Positions 9,528-19,258 of a stretch of DNA of 64,000 nucleotides are shown here, one piece after another (position 1 is the first letter of the stretch; every line of letters begins with the position of its first letter). The notes under the pieces were generated by a model that was not told the origin of the DNA, ran no database searches, and was given only the letters and a program-made list of their open reading frames with translations. Both the position numbers and the translations under genes were made by a program. Source of the stretch: Candidatus Phycosocius spiralis (lineage in GTDB: Bacteria > Pseudomonadota > Alphaproteobacteria > Caulobacterales > Aquidulcibacteraceae); the NCBI RefSeq assembly GCF_030158815.1, contig NZ_BPFZ01000005.1:62001-126000 (forward strand), given 5' to 3'.

Positions 9528-9971
9528 ATAGCGGCGATTGGATCAAGCCAATACTTAAATCGTGCAAACATGTAGGAAGCCTTGACTGATGAGTATGTAT
9601 GCCGATTAATACTTGATGCAAGCTTGTCTTAAAGACGTACGTCATTGTGGGGCGCAATCCCTTCATAACTGATTAGGCCAACCGACGACATAGGCTTTTG
9701 GATAAGGGCCGATACGCTGAAATAACTCTATGATAGGGAGCAGCGCATTTGACGACCTCATTTTGGATCGGGCATCAAGCCAGAGTGGCTGCATGCATGC
9801 GCGAAGGGCAAAAAGATGGCGGGTTGGTTGGTGCATAACCCTGGAAAAGGGCATGCTCATCGGGGCTTAGAAACAAAGGTCCGCTCACACCGATTAGAGG
9901 GATAAAGTCTTTATTCTGTGGCTGACTGGGGTAGGCCTGACAGCTATCTTAGTTGGCACCTTTAGCTATGG
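9528..9971. other. 444-bp gap without a convincing gene
   Basis: Between the SOUL gene and the vWA membrane-protein gene both strands have only short, poorly coding frames: a 65-codon frame at 9663-9860 on the minus strand, and a start-less hydrophobic frame at about 9907-10011 on the plus strand. No ribosome-binding site, RNA fold or repeat was recognised. It may be a decayed gene. Confidence 0.5.
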
Positions 9972-12095
9972 CTATGATGGTCGATTAAACGTTTTGCTTC
10001 GTTTGGTTTGAGGCTTGTCCTGGCTGGCGCTGGGTTCTGCTTGCACAGCCACCACTCGGCGTATCCTTGGGCGTCCTTCCCGCCACCATCCAAACAATGC
10101 CAGTGGCATCAACATAAAGGCATAAACCCAAGCCGGCACTAGTGGCTCACTTTTTGTGAAAAGGGTGGTGGTTACGCGTCCTTCGCGCAGCGCCAAGCTT
10201 TGGCCACGTGCTTTTTGATCCTTTGCGATACGGCTAATCGGGGGCAGGGATCCTGTCCCGTCTCGGCCAACATAAGCGACTGTGCCACCGCCTGTTTTGG
10301 CTTGAAAACGGCTTAAGGCGCTTGGGTCCGCGCTTAAGTCATGGGCTTCATTGGGATTGCCAATACCTGCAACACTATAACCGCTCCTCTGCCCGGATTG
10401 GACATAAAAAAGCCCTGGGCTGTCGATCTTGACCGCGCCACGCCATAGGTCAGTGTCAACCGCCGCTAAGGCCACGCTTTCTTCCTGACCGCGCCTTGAA
10501 ACAATGGCGGCACCAGGGTCGGTTGGTGACTGGCGTTCAATGATCAATTGGCCAGGCAAGCTCGATAGACGCAAGCTGTCGGCTTCTAGATCGGGATCCT
10601 TCATCAGCCAATGGGCGGTTTTGCGAAATAGTTCGTCAAAGGGTCCACCACCATCATAGCCACGCCGCCACAACCATGCTTGATCGCTCATTACAGCAGC
10701 AACGCGGCCTTGCCCAGCTTGGCCCAAAACCAATAAAGGCTGACCCGCCCCTACCAACAAGACGTCGCCAGTTGCTTTGGAGGGTTGAACCCGTAGCCAA
10801 TGGCCCCATTTTTGGGCGGACTCCACCAAGCCGGAACTGACGGGATGCTGGCGACCACGGGGCGTCACGATTGGCCGAAATGAGGCTTCTATCGGCTTAC
10901 CAGATGCGATGATGGGCAAGATACGGCGTAGTGGTGTGGTTTGTACCCCTTCATTTTGCCCTTCCGATGGGCCCGCCAGCATTAAGAAAGCCCCACCACC
11001 TTCAACCCAATTGGTCACAGAATTGATATAGGCATCGGGTAAGACCGAAAGGCGTTTAAAGCGGTCAAAAACCACAAGATCAAAGTTATCAATCTTGTCT
11101 AAGAATAATTCGCGCGTGGGAAATGGGATGAGCGATAAGTCCTGTGTTGGCGTAAAATCTTGTTCTTCTGGGGAACGCAATATCGTAAATTGAATCAGAT
11201 CGACACTGGGGTCAGACTTTAATAGGTTGCGCCAAGCCCGTGAGCCTGCATAAGGTTCTCCTGTCACCAACAGCACACGCAATCGATCGCGCACCCCGGT
11301 AAGTGTGAGGGCCGCACCATTATTAGCGGTGGAGATTTCGCCCGGGGCTGTGGCGGCTTCAATCCCAATGGGGATGGATCCAGGCTGCATCACCGGGATT
11401 TCGACAGTGATGTCTTCCCCGGTCGGCACGTTTAGGGTACGCGGTGCATCATCCCCAACCCGGACAGTCAGTGCTGCTGTTTTGGTTTGATCATCCACAC
11501 GCACAATCACCCGTGCCACTTCACCAATGGGTGTTTGTTTTGGTGCGCCCCGCACGGTTAGAACGCGGTCATGCTCTTTAGCTGCACCAATCAGGATTTG
11601 ATGAATGGGATAGGGACGCGCGGCATCGCTGCCATCACTCAATCGTCCATCACTTATCAGGATCGCCCCAGCGATCCGCTCATTTGGCACATCGGCAAAG
11701 ACTTGGTCCAAACTTGCGGCTAGAGCCGTACCCCTGGCGTTATCTTTGAGGGTTGTGACACGAACTTCTAGATTGGAATAACCGCTAAGACCCTGTTGCA
11801 ATCGTTTCAGGGCTTGATCCACGCCTCCCGCCCGACCCGCTAATTGCATGCTTTCAGAGCGATCGATCACAATGGCGACCGTATCTTTCAAGGGGGAGCG
11901 CACCTCTTGCACTTTACTTGGCCCGCATAGGCCAAAGAGCACAATGCCTAGCACCAAACCGCGCAGGATCGGCGCTTGTGCGCCCACCAATGTATAACAA
12001 AGTAAAGCGACACCCCCCAAAGTCGCTAAAAGGCCTAATATAGGCCAAGGCAAAATGGGTTCAAAGCGCAAGAAAAAAAAGTCTAGACCCTTCAT
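9972..12095 (-). CDS. Membrane protein with vWA-like domain, last gene of the MoxR/DUF58 operon
   Basis: A 707-residue inner-membrane protein. Two helices lie at about residues 15-36 and 43-58. A von Willebrand A-like segment follows, with a MIDAS-type DxSxS at D78, S80 and S82 and a later GAILISDGRLSDG. The middle (about 270-420) resembles class I glutamine-amidotransferase-like folds in order (VRVLLVTGEPY ... FDLVVFDRF ... GGAFLMLAGPSEG), without an obvious catalytic Cys. A last helix lies near 665-683. Its start overlaps the stop of the upstream gene in ATGA, so it is translationally coupled. Such proteins travel with MoxR and DUF58; the role is unknown, perhaps metal-dependent assembly or envelope stress tolerance. 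Confidence 0.8.
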   Translation of the reverse strand: MKGLDFFFLRFEPILPWPILGLLATLGGVALLCYTLVGAQAPILRGLVLGIVLFGLCGPSKVQEVRSPLKDTVAIVIDRSESMQLAGRAGGVDQALKRLQQGLSGYSNLEVRVTTLKDNARGTALAASLDQVFADVPNERIAGAILISDGRLSDGSDAARPYPIHQILIGAAKEHDRVLTVRGAPKQTPIGEVARVIVRVDDQTKTAALTVRVGDDAPRTLNVPTGEDITVEIPVMQPGSIPIGIEAATAPGEISTANNGAALTLTGVRDRLRVLLVTGEPYAGSRAWRNLLKSDPSVDLIQFTILRSPEEQDFTPTQDLSLIPFPTRELFLDKIDNFDLVVFDRFKRLSVLPDAYINSVTNWVEGGGAFLMLAGPSEGQNEGVQTTPLRRILPIIASGKPIEASFRPIVTPRGRQHPVSSGLVESAQKWGHWLRVQPSKATGDVLLVGAGQPLLVLGQAGQGRVAAVMSDQAWLWRRGYDGGGPFDELFRKTAHWLMKDPDLEADSLRLSSLPGQLIIERQSPTDPGAAIVSRRGQEESVALAAVDTDLWRGAVKIDSPGLFYVQSGQRSGYSVAGIGNPNEAHDLSADPSALSRFQAKTGGGTVAYVGRDGTGSLPPISRIAKDQKARGQSLALREGRVTTTLFTKSEPLVPAWVYAFMLMPLALFGWWREGRPRIRRVVAVQAEPSASQDKPQTKRSKTFNRPS

Positions 12096-14899
12096 GGTCG
12101 CCGACTTTGACGTGCATCGGGCATATCAGTAGTGCTGTTTCGACGCCCAAATCGCTCCAGTAGAGCCGGCATATGAATTTGATCGGCTTTATAATTGCCA
12201 GTCAACGCATAAAGGACAACATTGATTCCAACCCGTATGGACCATTCAGAGGGTGTGGGCTCAACATCCAGATCACCTAATGTCGGCGCGCGCGGCGCTT
12301 TGGCCCATGCATAGGCCCAATCCCCGTCGCCAAGGATCAATGATGAAACCCCGTCATTAGCGCTCGCCTGAGCGGAGGCAACCGTTTCCACCCATATCTG
12401 AGCATTTGGATAGCGACCTGGGAAGCGCTGTAAGATATAAAAGGATTTGGTAAGGACATGGCCTAAAGGTACAGGTTCTAGAGGCGGGGCCTCAATACCG
12501 CGAAGTGCCGCACGAACAAGGGCGGTCGCCATGGCTGGCGTGCGCCCAGCCCCACGCGAGTCCACAAACAACACGCCGCCGTTCTTCATAAAAAGATCGA
12601 GCGCGCGCGCCATCTCAGGCTTAGGTTCCATCGCTCTTTCGCCCAAAGTCCAAAACACGATCGGATAAAGTGCTAAATCGTCTTTGACAGGATCAATAGC
12701 CTTTACGGGGCCAGGCTCAACCGATGTGCGCTCACGCAGCGCGCGCGCTAAACCCTCCAAGCCGCGCCGGGTCGCTGAATCCAAAGCCGCATCACCGGAT
12801 TGAACGTAAGCTAACACAACGTCTTGGCTGAGCTGGGCGCGATTTGGCTCTTGCGCTGAAGCTGGTGCCGGGAGGGTGACGATCAAGGAATACAGACCCC
12901 ATATGAGTAAAGTGTGGCGCAAGATCGGGGTGTTTTTTTTGACGCTAAACCGCTTCATCCAGCTGAATAATCTGTGCGCTTCTTGCCTATGCCCCAATAG
13001 AACAGCGATAACCAGATCGAGGATCATTAACATCATTCCAACGATTAAAAAGGCACTCGCTAAAGCTCGGGGTTGTTGTTCGGCCGCGCGCAACCTTTCG
13101 ATCCCACCTACAGGCTTGAGGGCTAGAAGTTGCAGATCGGGTCGTGCGGCTTGCAAGATCCAGCGTGCGCCACCGCCTTCATAAATCCCTGGTGGCTGAT
13201 CCACACTTGGCTTTAAGTCTTTGAGTATGGTGGGTTGCAATGGTCGGATGGAGGCATCGGGTGTGATAAAGGCTCCAAACCCATCTAATACTAAAACAGG
13301 TTTCAGCGGCACCGTGCCTGCGACAAATTGTGCCGGAATAGCGCTTGATGCGGCGCGTGCCAAAACCCGGCGCAGCATTGATATTTGTAGCCCGCTAAAG
13401 GCCACATCACTCCAAGCTGGGCCTGCGGTGGTATGAAACAAAACGAGGGTGCCCCGCCCGATTGCGCGCGCACTGACCAGCGGGGTGCCATCGACCAAGC
13501 GCGCCCAAACTTGCACTGGTGATGGCTTCCTGGCGAGGGCACGGCCATCGGTGTCTTCGCTCTCGGCCTGCGGGGCTATGAGTGCCACTTGATTGATGCG
13601 GGTGTCTTGAGGGATGGTTAGGCCCGCAAACGGGCTTGTTGGCTCAAAAGCCGCTATTTGTCCGGCCGTTTCAGAGGCGAGCGATCCGCTTAAAACGCGC
13701 GGTTCAGCTGCCAGTGGTGCCGGGATCAGTGCCCCTTGCTGAGAGGCGAGTAATCTTGGACCAGCAAAGCGGAGCAATAGGCCGCCTCGTTCTACAAATT
13801 GTTCAAGCGCTTTTGCTTCATGGTCGGGTAATTGGCCGACATCGGTTAGGATCAGAGCGTCTAGACCAGCCCCACTCAATTGATGTAAATCACCAAGAGA
13901 TAAAGAACTATAGGGTGCTAAGGCCTCTTTGACATAATGGGTATCAGACAATAAAGGTTGATCTACGGCGCGTGGCATAACAAGGCCCGTGCGCACGCGA
14001 CGGTCAAACGCATCCAGCAAAAAGACCCCACCAGCAGAACGCACATCACCGCTGCGCAGCGCCACCACTCCGCGCGCAATCACAGGTTCAAGGGAAAAGG
14101 TACCACCCCATGCGGCACGCGCCAAAGTGACGGCACCCAAACTCTGCCCAATGTGATTGATCGCCTCTATTTTGAGTTGGTAAGGGGCTGCAGGTGCCGT
14201 CGCAAATCCCAATTGAAAGCCTTCAGGGCTGGGCTTGGCGCGCGTAATTGCTATAACGGGGTTTGGGGCAGCGCGCACCTTAACCGTGCCCAAACGTTTC
14301 AAGGAATCCGCTAAATTGGCGGTTCCTGAATGCTCAAGTCCATCGGAGAACCAAAAAATGCGTTGACCGGGTTTGAGTGTGGCGGTCGCTTGCGCCACAC
14401 GCTGATGATCGGGCAAAACAGGCATCGGCATAGCGGCCCGCAACCGGCTCGCTGCTTGGCTTGGGCTTAAGGTTTCAATCGCTTGGCTCCCTTGGCTCCC
14501 ACTGACGGTAAACATCAATCGAACTTGTGTCGTTGACGCGCGCGCCAGAATGGCAGCCTCTTCAATCATTGCGCGCCATAAGGGTGCTGAGGTCCAGCCA
14601 TTATCAATGACCAGCAAAAGCGGGCGTGAATCTTGGATTTTCGTTGGGTTTACGACTGGCCCGGAAAAGCCGACGATCAAACAGGAGAGGGTAAAAAGCC
14701 GGAACCACGCCAACCATTGGGGTGCTTTTTGGGGTGTTTCCTGTGTCGGTGCGATACCGCTTAACAAGCTGGTTGGGGGAAAAATCTGGGATTTAGGTAC
14801 TGGCGGCAAGGCGCGAATGACCAGCCAAATAATGGGCAAGGCCGCCAGTGCAAGAAGGGCTAGTGGCGTGGCGATCCCAATCGAGCCAAAACTCCACAT
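12092..14899 (-). CDS. BatA-N / DUF4159 fusion membrane protein
   Basis: A 935-residue protein. Residues 1-80 match the aerotolerance-regulator (BatA) N-terminal domain: two helices around the PKSQIFPPTSLL segment. The middle is a vWA/amidotransferase-like region (LLLVIDNGWTSAPLW, IFWFSDGLEHSGTAN, ALILTDVGQLPDHEA). Two more hydrophobic stretches follow (ASAFLIVGMMLMILDLVIAV, and one ending LPAPASAQ, which resembles a signal peptide inside the chain). The last ~230 residues match DUF4159 (DVVLAYVQSGD ... NGGVLFVDSRGAG). The internal signal-like segment suggests fusion of two once separate genes. It begins right after the DUF58 stop codon. Confidence 0.8.
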   Translation of the reverse strand: MWSFGSIGIATPLALLALAALPIIWLVIRALPPVPKSQIFPPTSLLSGIAPTQETPQKAPQWLAWFRLFTLSCLIVGFSGPVVNPTKIQDSRPLLLVIDNGWTSAPLWRAMIEEAAILARASTTQVRLMFTVSGSQGSQAIETLSPSQAASRLRAAMPMPVLPDHQRVAQATATLKPGQRIFWFSDGLEHSGTANLADSLKRLGTVKVRAAPNPVIAITRAKPSPEGFQLGFATAPAAPYQLKIEAINHIGQSLGAVTLARAAWGGTFSLEPVIARGVVALRSGDVRSAGGVFLLDAFDRRVRTGLVMPRAVDQPLLSDTHYVKEALAPYSSLSLGDLHQLSGAGLDALILTDVGQLPDHEAKALEQFVERGGLLLRFAGPRLLASQQGALIPAPLAAEPRVLSGSLASETAGQIAAFEPTSPFAGLTIPQDTRINQVALIAPQAESEDTDGRALARKPSPVQVWARLVDGTPLVSARAIGRGTLVLFHTTAGPAWSDVAFSGLQISMLRRVLARAASSAIPAQFVAGTVPLKPVLVLDGFGAFITPDASIRPLQPTILKDLKPSVDQPPGIYEGGGARWILQAARPDLQLLALKPVGGIERLRAAEQQPRALASAFLIVGMMLMILDLVIAVLLGHRQEAHRLFSWMKRFSVKKNTPILRHTLLIWGLYSLIVTLPAPASAQEPNRAQLSQDVVLAYVQSGDAALDSATRRGLEGLARALRERTSVEPGPVKAIDPVKDDLALYPIVFWTLGERAMEPKPEMARALDLFMKNGGVLFVDSRGAGRTPAMATALVRAALRGIEAPPLEPVPLGHVLTKSFYILQRFPGRYPNAQIWVETVASAQASANDGVSSLILGDGDWAYAWAKAPRAPTLGDLDVEPTPSEWSIRVGINVVLYALTGNYKADQIHMPALLERFGRRNSTTDMPDARQSRRP

Positions 14900-15829
14900 C
14901 TAAATCGCCCCGCGCGCCAGAATCGCGGCAATCTGCAGTGCAACAGGGGTCACGGCTTGATCGGTTGCATGGGTTAAAAACTGGCCATTAGCTTGGGCAA
15001 CTAAGCCCCGCAGCTGTGCCAAATGGCGTTCATAGCGATCTCGATACGCGACCTGAACCGATTGGGCATTCGCGATCAAGATGGGGTTTTGCTGTGCGAA
15101 TGCTGAAAACGCCACGCGCCCTTCAAACGGGAATTCAATCTCATCGCGGTCTTGAATGATCACAAGGATCAAGCGCCCTTGTGCAGGAGCCAGCTTTTTT
15201 AAGCGGGCAGACCATAATTCTTCACACTCCAAGCCATCACTGATGAGGAGGATATGGCCATGTTGGGCTGGGGCCACATCGTGAGACACCCAATCCTGCT
15301 GCCCGCTTTTGATCAAAGCCGCACCAAATGCGTCTTCTTGGGTCATGGCTTTGCCACCCCTTAGGCATAAGACCCGCTCACCCCCGGCCCGGACGGCCAG
15401 TGCAATCGCCATCGCCAAAACTAAGCCGCGCTCAGCCTTCATTGGCCGTGTCTCATCTCCCCGCCAACACATGGAAGGGCGGGTGTCGGCCCAGATCTGC
15501 AAAAGGGCTGGCCCTTCGCGTTCCATCTCGCGTACAAACAAGCGGTCTGAGCGGGCAGAGCGACGCCAATCAATCTGGTGCAAGGCTTCGCCATCGGCCA
15601 ATTCTCGGTGCTGCCAAAAGGCTTCTCCGATTCCAGCAGATTTCCGACCATGGGTACCAAAGAACAAGCTTTTGGCCGCTTTTCTGGCATCCATCAGCAC
15701 AGCAGGAAGCCCTTTTTGCAATTCCCGGGCTTGATAAGAAAGACTTGAACTATTCCCTTCTAAAGAGTGCGATCCTTGGGTTTTAGATCGGGCTTTAGTA
15801 GACCGGCTATCGGGCGATCTTGCCATCAT
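14900..15829 (-). CDS. DUF58 domain protein
   Basis: A 309-residue DUF58 protein, the usual partner of MoxR ATPases. The family core is visible at about residues 60-130: GIGEAFWQHRELADGEALHQ, then IDWRRSARSDRLFVREMERE, followed by the acidic vWA-like start IWADTRPSM (a DxxxS variant of the metal site). A later ILLISDGLE forms the second vWA strand. No membrane helix is evident. Its ATG overlaps the moxR stop in ATGA and its own stop abuts the next start, so the four genes form one transcript. Confidence 0.88.
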   Translation of the reverse strand: MMARSPDSRSTKARSKTQGSHSLEGNSSSLSYQARELQKGLPAVLMDARKAAKSLFFGTHGRKSAGIGEAFWQHRELADGEALHQIDWRRSARSDRLFVREMEREGPALLQIWADTRPSMCWRGDETRPMKAERGLVLAMAIALAVRAGGERVLCLRGGKAMTQEDAFGAALIKSGQQDWVSHDVAPAQHGHILLISDGLECEELWSARLKKLAPAQGRLILVIIQDRDEIEFPFEGRVAFSAFAQQNPILIANAQSVQVAYRDRYERHLAQLRGLVAQANGQFLTHATDQAVTPVALQIAAILARGAI

Positions 15830-16830
15830 TGTGGCCCCAGAGCCTCATCAACTAATTGATCGACTAAGCTTGCAATCTCCAAGCCATCCGCGCGTGCCCG
15901 CCAAGTAAGGGCCATGCGATGGCATAGGGCTGGGCGCGCAACAAGTGTGACATCATCCAGTGTTGGGCTGACGCGTCCACGTAAGAATGCACGCGCCTTG
16001 GCTGCCTTAATCAAGGCCTGCCCAGCCCGAGGCCCAGGCCCCCAAGCTACCAAGTCTGCGAGCTTTGGGTCAGTTGTACTTTGGGGCCGCGCGGAGCGCA
16101 CCAGATCAAGCACCGCATCGAGGATTTTTGCCCCGACGGGCATTATGCGCACAAATTCTTGCAGGCTTTCCAACTCTCCCGGACGCAAAGCCTCTTTCGC
16201 AGAAAGCTGATCTTTACCTGTGGTGGCGAGCAGAATTTGACGTTCCGTCTCACGCTCTGGTAATGGAACATCGATCTGCAACAAAAAGCGATCTAATTGC
16301 GCTTCCGGTAATGGGTAAGTGCCTTCTTGCTCAATCGGGTTTTGTGTCGCCAAAACATGAAATGGCTGGGGCAAGTCATAGGTAGTGCCAGACACGGTGA
16401 CTTCGCCCTCCTGCATGGCTTGTAAAAGGGCCGATTGGGTGCGCGGACTTGCACGATTGATTTCATCTGCCATCACAAGGCTCTTAAAAATCGGCCCTTT
16501 TAAAAAGCGAAAGCGCCGCGCACCATTGCTAGCTTGGTCCAGCACCTCCGCGCCTATGATATCGGAAGGCATTAAGTCTGGTGTGAATTGTACCCGGCCC
16601 CAATCGAGGTTCATCGCCACCCCAATGGCTTCAACCAGCCGGGTTTTGGCCAGCCCCGGTGCACCCACCAAAAGGCCATGCCCGCCGGCTAATATGGTAG
16701 CCAAAGTCAAATCGATCACGCGCTCTTGTCCAAGAATTGCCCCCGAGACGCCAGCGCGTACGCCGGCAATCAATTCAAGGGCTCCATCTATACGCGCCAT
16801 CGCCATATCAATGTTTAGATCACTCATCAT
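15826..16830 (-). CDS. MoxR-family AAA+ ATPase
   Basis: AAA+ ATPase of the MoxR family, a chaperone-like motor thought to activate metal-binding vWA proteins encoded beside it. Walker A is GAPGLAKTRL (about residue 57). Walker B is LVMADEINRASPRTQSALLQ. The sensor-1 region is FHVLATQNPIEQEGTYPLPE, and the AAA lid ends in LTWRARADGL. At 334 residues it is normal length. It is first in the four-gene operon; the 111-bp gap upstream must hold divergent promoters for it and the DUF1285 gene. Confidence 0.93.
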   Translation of the reverse strand: MMSDLNIDMAMARIDGALELIAGVRAGVSGAILGQERVIDLTLATILAGGHGLLVGAPGLAKTRLVEAIGVAMNLDWGRVQFTPDLMPSDIIGAEVLDQASNGARRFRFLKGPIFKSLVMADEINRASPRTQSALLQAMQEGEVTVSGTTYDLPQPFHVLATQNPIEQEGTYPLPEAQLDRFLLQIDVPLPERETERQILLATTGKDQLSAKEALRPGELESLQEFVRIMPVGAKILDAVLDLVRSARPQSTTDPKLADLVAWGPGPRAGQALIKAAKARAFLRGRVSPTLDDVTLVARPALCHRMALTWRARADGLEIASLVDQLVDEALGPQ

Positions 16831-16941
16831 ATCTATCTTGCCTGACTCAAGGCATTAAAGCGAGTGCCTTTTCATTGCGCCTTTGGGCCTAAACTGTCAG
16901 CTGATCTGGCAGGCGTACGCAAACAAACCTAGATCAATGCG

Positions 16942-17526
16942 ATGACCAGCCCATCTTCCCTCACAAACCTATTGGCCCAGCTGGCTGGGTTACAAGGGGA
17001 GCGCCAGCGTGAGCGCGCTTTGCCCCCGGTTGAACTCTGGAATCCCCCCCATTGTGGCGATATTGGTATGGAAATTAGGGTGGATGGCAGCTGGTGGCAT
17101 CAAGGCGACCCGATCACACGGACGGCTATGGTGGACTTATTCTCCACCATTTTGCGCAAGGATGAAGATGGGCAAACCTATTTGGTCACGCCTGGCGAAA
17201 AAATCATCGTGCATATCGCCGATGCCCATTTTATTGGAACCAGAGTGGATCGCATTGAAACTACCTTGGGCCCATCCATCGTCGTTACCACCAATGTTGG
17301 GGATCAAGTGGTCATTAGCGCTACTAATCCACTGTGGGTGGTTACCGACCCCGTTACAGGTGAACCGCGTCCCTATGTCTTGGTGAGGGGCCGCCTGATC
17401 GCCCGTTTAGCGCGCGCAGCCTTTTACGAATTGGTGGAATGGGCAGAGGCGTGCGATCAGGTCTTGCGAGTAGTTTCTCAAGGCACTTGGTTTGAGATTG
17501 GCGATGTTGAAGGTCAGACCACATGA
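16942..17526 (+). CDS. DUF1285 protein
   Basis: A 194-residue cytoplasmic protein of the DUF1285 family, function unknown. The family pattern PPHCGDIGMEIRVDGSWWHQ, then GDPITRTAMVDLFSTILRKD, is clear at residues 35-72, followed by YLVTPGEKIIVHIADAHF. It overlaps the following Nudix gene by 4 bases (ATGA), so the two are translated together. In other Alphaproteobacteria the same pair usually sits by MoxR/DUF58 and a tRNA nucleotidyltransferase gene; the latter is not seen here. Confidence 0.88.
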   Translation: MTSPSSLTNLLAQLAGLQGERQRERALPPVELWNPPHCGDIGMEIRVDGSWWHQGDPITRTAMVDLFSTILRKDEDGQTYLVTPGEKIIVHIADAHFIGTRVDRIETTLGPSIVVTTNVGDQVVISATNPLWVVTDPVTGEPRPYVLVRGRLIARLARAAFYELVEWAEACDQVLRVVSQGTWFEIGDVEGQTT

Positions 17527-18134
17527 CAGACGCTTTTTACTTGGAACGTTTGGAAAGCAGGCTCTTTTCGCTTGACGCACTTCCACTTGAGCCACCTTAT
17601 TCTGACTTTGACTTAGGTGGTGAACGCCCACAGGGTTGGGCCTTAAAAGAGGCTTCAGTTCTTGTGCCTTTGATCGCACGTCATAGCGGCCTTTCCCTTG
17701 TCCTGACGCGCCGCTCTGATGCGATGCCTACTCATTCAGGCCAAATTGCGTTTCCAGGTGGGAAACGACAGGATGAAGACCGTGATGCCATAGCTACAGC
17801 TTTGCGAGAAGCGCACGAAGAAATTGGCCTTGATCCCGCTCAAGTGAAGGTTATCGGTGTTTCTGACCCTTATGAAACAGGAACCCAATTTCGGGTGACA
17901 CCAATTGTAGGCATCATCTCAGAAGAAGCACGCTTTGTCCCCGACCCACGCGAAGTCGATTGCATTTTTGAAATCCCATTCGCCTTTCTCATGAATCCAG
18001 ATAACCATCACCATGTTGAGGGCCAATACAATGGCCAAACCCGCCAGTTTTTTGCCATACCTTACCAAGATTATTATATCTGGGGTGCCACCGCTGGGAT
18101 GCTACGCGCGCTTTATCTTCGTTTGTCGACATAA
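17523..18134 (+). CDS. Nudix hydrolase, CoA pyrophosphatase type
   Basis: Probable CoA/acyl-CoA diphosphatase. The 203-residue chain has the CoA-Nudix lead-in HSGQIAFPGGKRQDEDRDAI and the Nudix box running through ALREAHEEIGLDP (the REAHEEIG metal-binding core), with family features up to WGATAGML near the C-terminus. It would hydrolyse CoA or oxidised CoA to phosphopantetheine and 3',5'-ADP. It is translationally coupled to the DUF1285 gene. Confidence 0.9.
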   Translation: MTDAFYLERLESRLFSLDALPLEPPYSDFDLGGERPQGWALKEASVLVPLIARHSGLSLVLTRRSDAMPTHSGQIAFPGGKRQDEDRDAIATALREAHEEIGLDPAQVKVIGVSDPYETGTQFRVTPIVGIISEEARFVPDPREVDCIFEIPFAFLMNPDNHHHVEGQYNGQTRQFFAIPYQDYYIWGATAGMLRALYLRLST

Positions 18135-18216
18135 GGTGATTGACCGGCCAAATGCGATGACCATCAGGCCATAGTGCGCAGCATAGCATACAAAATCTTC
18201 AATGATCACTGCAAAA

Positions 18217-18264
18217 GTGAATCGATTGTGCGCATTGGACGGTTCTTCTTAACGGTCGATTCAC
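18217..18264. promoter_or_regulatory. Inverted repeat with two GANTC sites upstream of ddl-ftsQA
   Basis: GTGAATCGA (18217-18225) and its exact reverse complement TCGATTCAC (18256-18264) are separated by 30 bases. Each arm contains a GANTC sequence, the CcrM methylation target in Alphaproteobacteria. The pair sits 77-124 bases before the ddl start, where the promoter should be. A regulatory role is inferred from position only. Confidence 0.45.
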
Positions 18265-18340
18265 CTCAATCCTTCATCCCTCTGCAAGAAATACACTGAT
18301 CGCATGTTAGGCATGCACAGCTCATTGGGGTAGATGCAGC

Positions 18341-19258
18341 ATGAAAGGCGTAAGGGTAGGGGTTTTAATGGGCGGCTGGTCAGCCGAACGGCCTGTGTCC
18401 CTAGTCTCTGGCAAAGCCTGTGCCGATGCTGCGCGTGCGCTGGGTGCTGATGTTGTGGAGATCGATGTCGATCACTCGATTGCGCAGGTTCTCAAATCGG
18501 TCTCGCCGGATGTAGCGCTTAATGCTTTGCACGGCCCTTGGGGCGAAGATGGGCGCATTCAATCGGTACTTGAGATTGCCAATATTCCGTACACCCATTC
18601 TGGGGTTCTAGCTTCAGCACTCGCGATGGATAAGCAAAAGGCGAAAACTTTTTTTGCCAGTGCAGGCCTTGATGTACCGCTCGGCACGATCATGGACCGT
18701 CACGAAGCGGCCGAAAATCATCCCCTTGAGCCGCCCTATGTCGTCAAGCCCAATGCGGATGGATCATCCTTTGGCGTCTTTATTGTGCGGGCCGGTGAAA
18801 ACCGTCCACCTGAAATGCTATTGGATGCACAGTGGCGATCTGGCGATACTGTATTGGTTGAGGAATTTATTCCAGGGCGTGAATTAACCGTCGCTGTGAT
18901 GGGTGGGCAAGCTCTGGCGGTGACAGAGATTCGCACCGGACACGCGTTTTACGACTACGAAGCCAAATACGCGGCTGGCGGGTCAATCCATCACCTTAAT
19001 CCAAGCGATTTGCCAAGTGTCATTAAGGCTAAAGCGATGGAACAAGCGGTTCAAGCGCACCAATTGCTTGGTTGTGGTGGCGTGACTCGAACCGATTTTC
19101 GTTATGATCCAGAAACCAATCGGCTGGTTGTTCTTGAGCTCAATACTCAGCCCGGCATGACCCCAACCTCTCTAGCGCCAGAACAAGCAGCTCATGCTGG
19201 CATTGGGTTTAACGATTTAGTCAAGTGGATGTTGGAGGATGCGTCATGCCCGCGATGA
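18341..19258 (+). CDS. ddl: D-alanine--D-alanine ligase
   Basis: ATP-grasp ligase that makes the D-Ala-D-Ala dipeptide for peptidoglycan in the cytoplasm. The N-terminal [20 protein letters not shown], the central [18 protein letters not shown] and [17 protein letters not shown], the ATP-grasp [10 protein letters not shown] and the metal-binding C-terminal [19 protein letters not shown] are all present. At 305 residues it is a usual DdlB length. It opens the ddl-ftsQ-ftsA unit; its 3' end overlaps ftsQ by 13 bases. Confidence 0.96.
   Translation: MKGVRVGVLMGGWSAERPVSLVSGKACADAARALGADVVEIDVDHSIAQVLKSVSPDVALNALHGPWGEDGRIQSVLEIANIPYTHSGVLASALAMDKQKAKTFFASAGLDVPLGTIMDRHEAAENHPLEPPYVVKPNADGSSFGVFIVRAGENRPPEMLLDAQWRSGDTVLVEEFIPGRELTVAVMGGQALAVTEIRTGHAFYDYEAKYAAGGSIHHLNPSDLPSVIKAKAMEQAVQAHQLLGCGGVTRTDFRYDPETNRLVVLELNTQPGMTPTSLAPEQAAHAGIGFNDLVKWMLEDASCPR

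Noticed and set aside
9663..9860. 65-codon minus-strand frame in the gap after the SOUL gene
   Set aside because: No ribosome-binding site, odd composition and no recognisable family; likely chance.
9907..10011. Hydrophobic plus-strand frame (LWLTGVGLTAILVGTFSYGY) reading into the 3' end of the vWA gene
   Set aside because: It has no ATG, GTG or TTG start and overlaps a well-supported gene on the other strand; at most a remnant.
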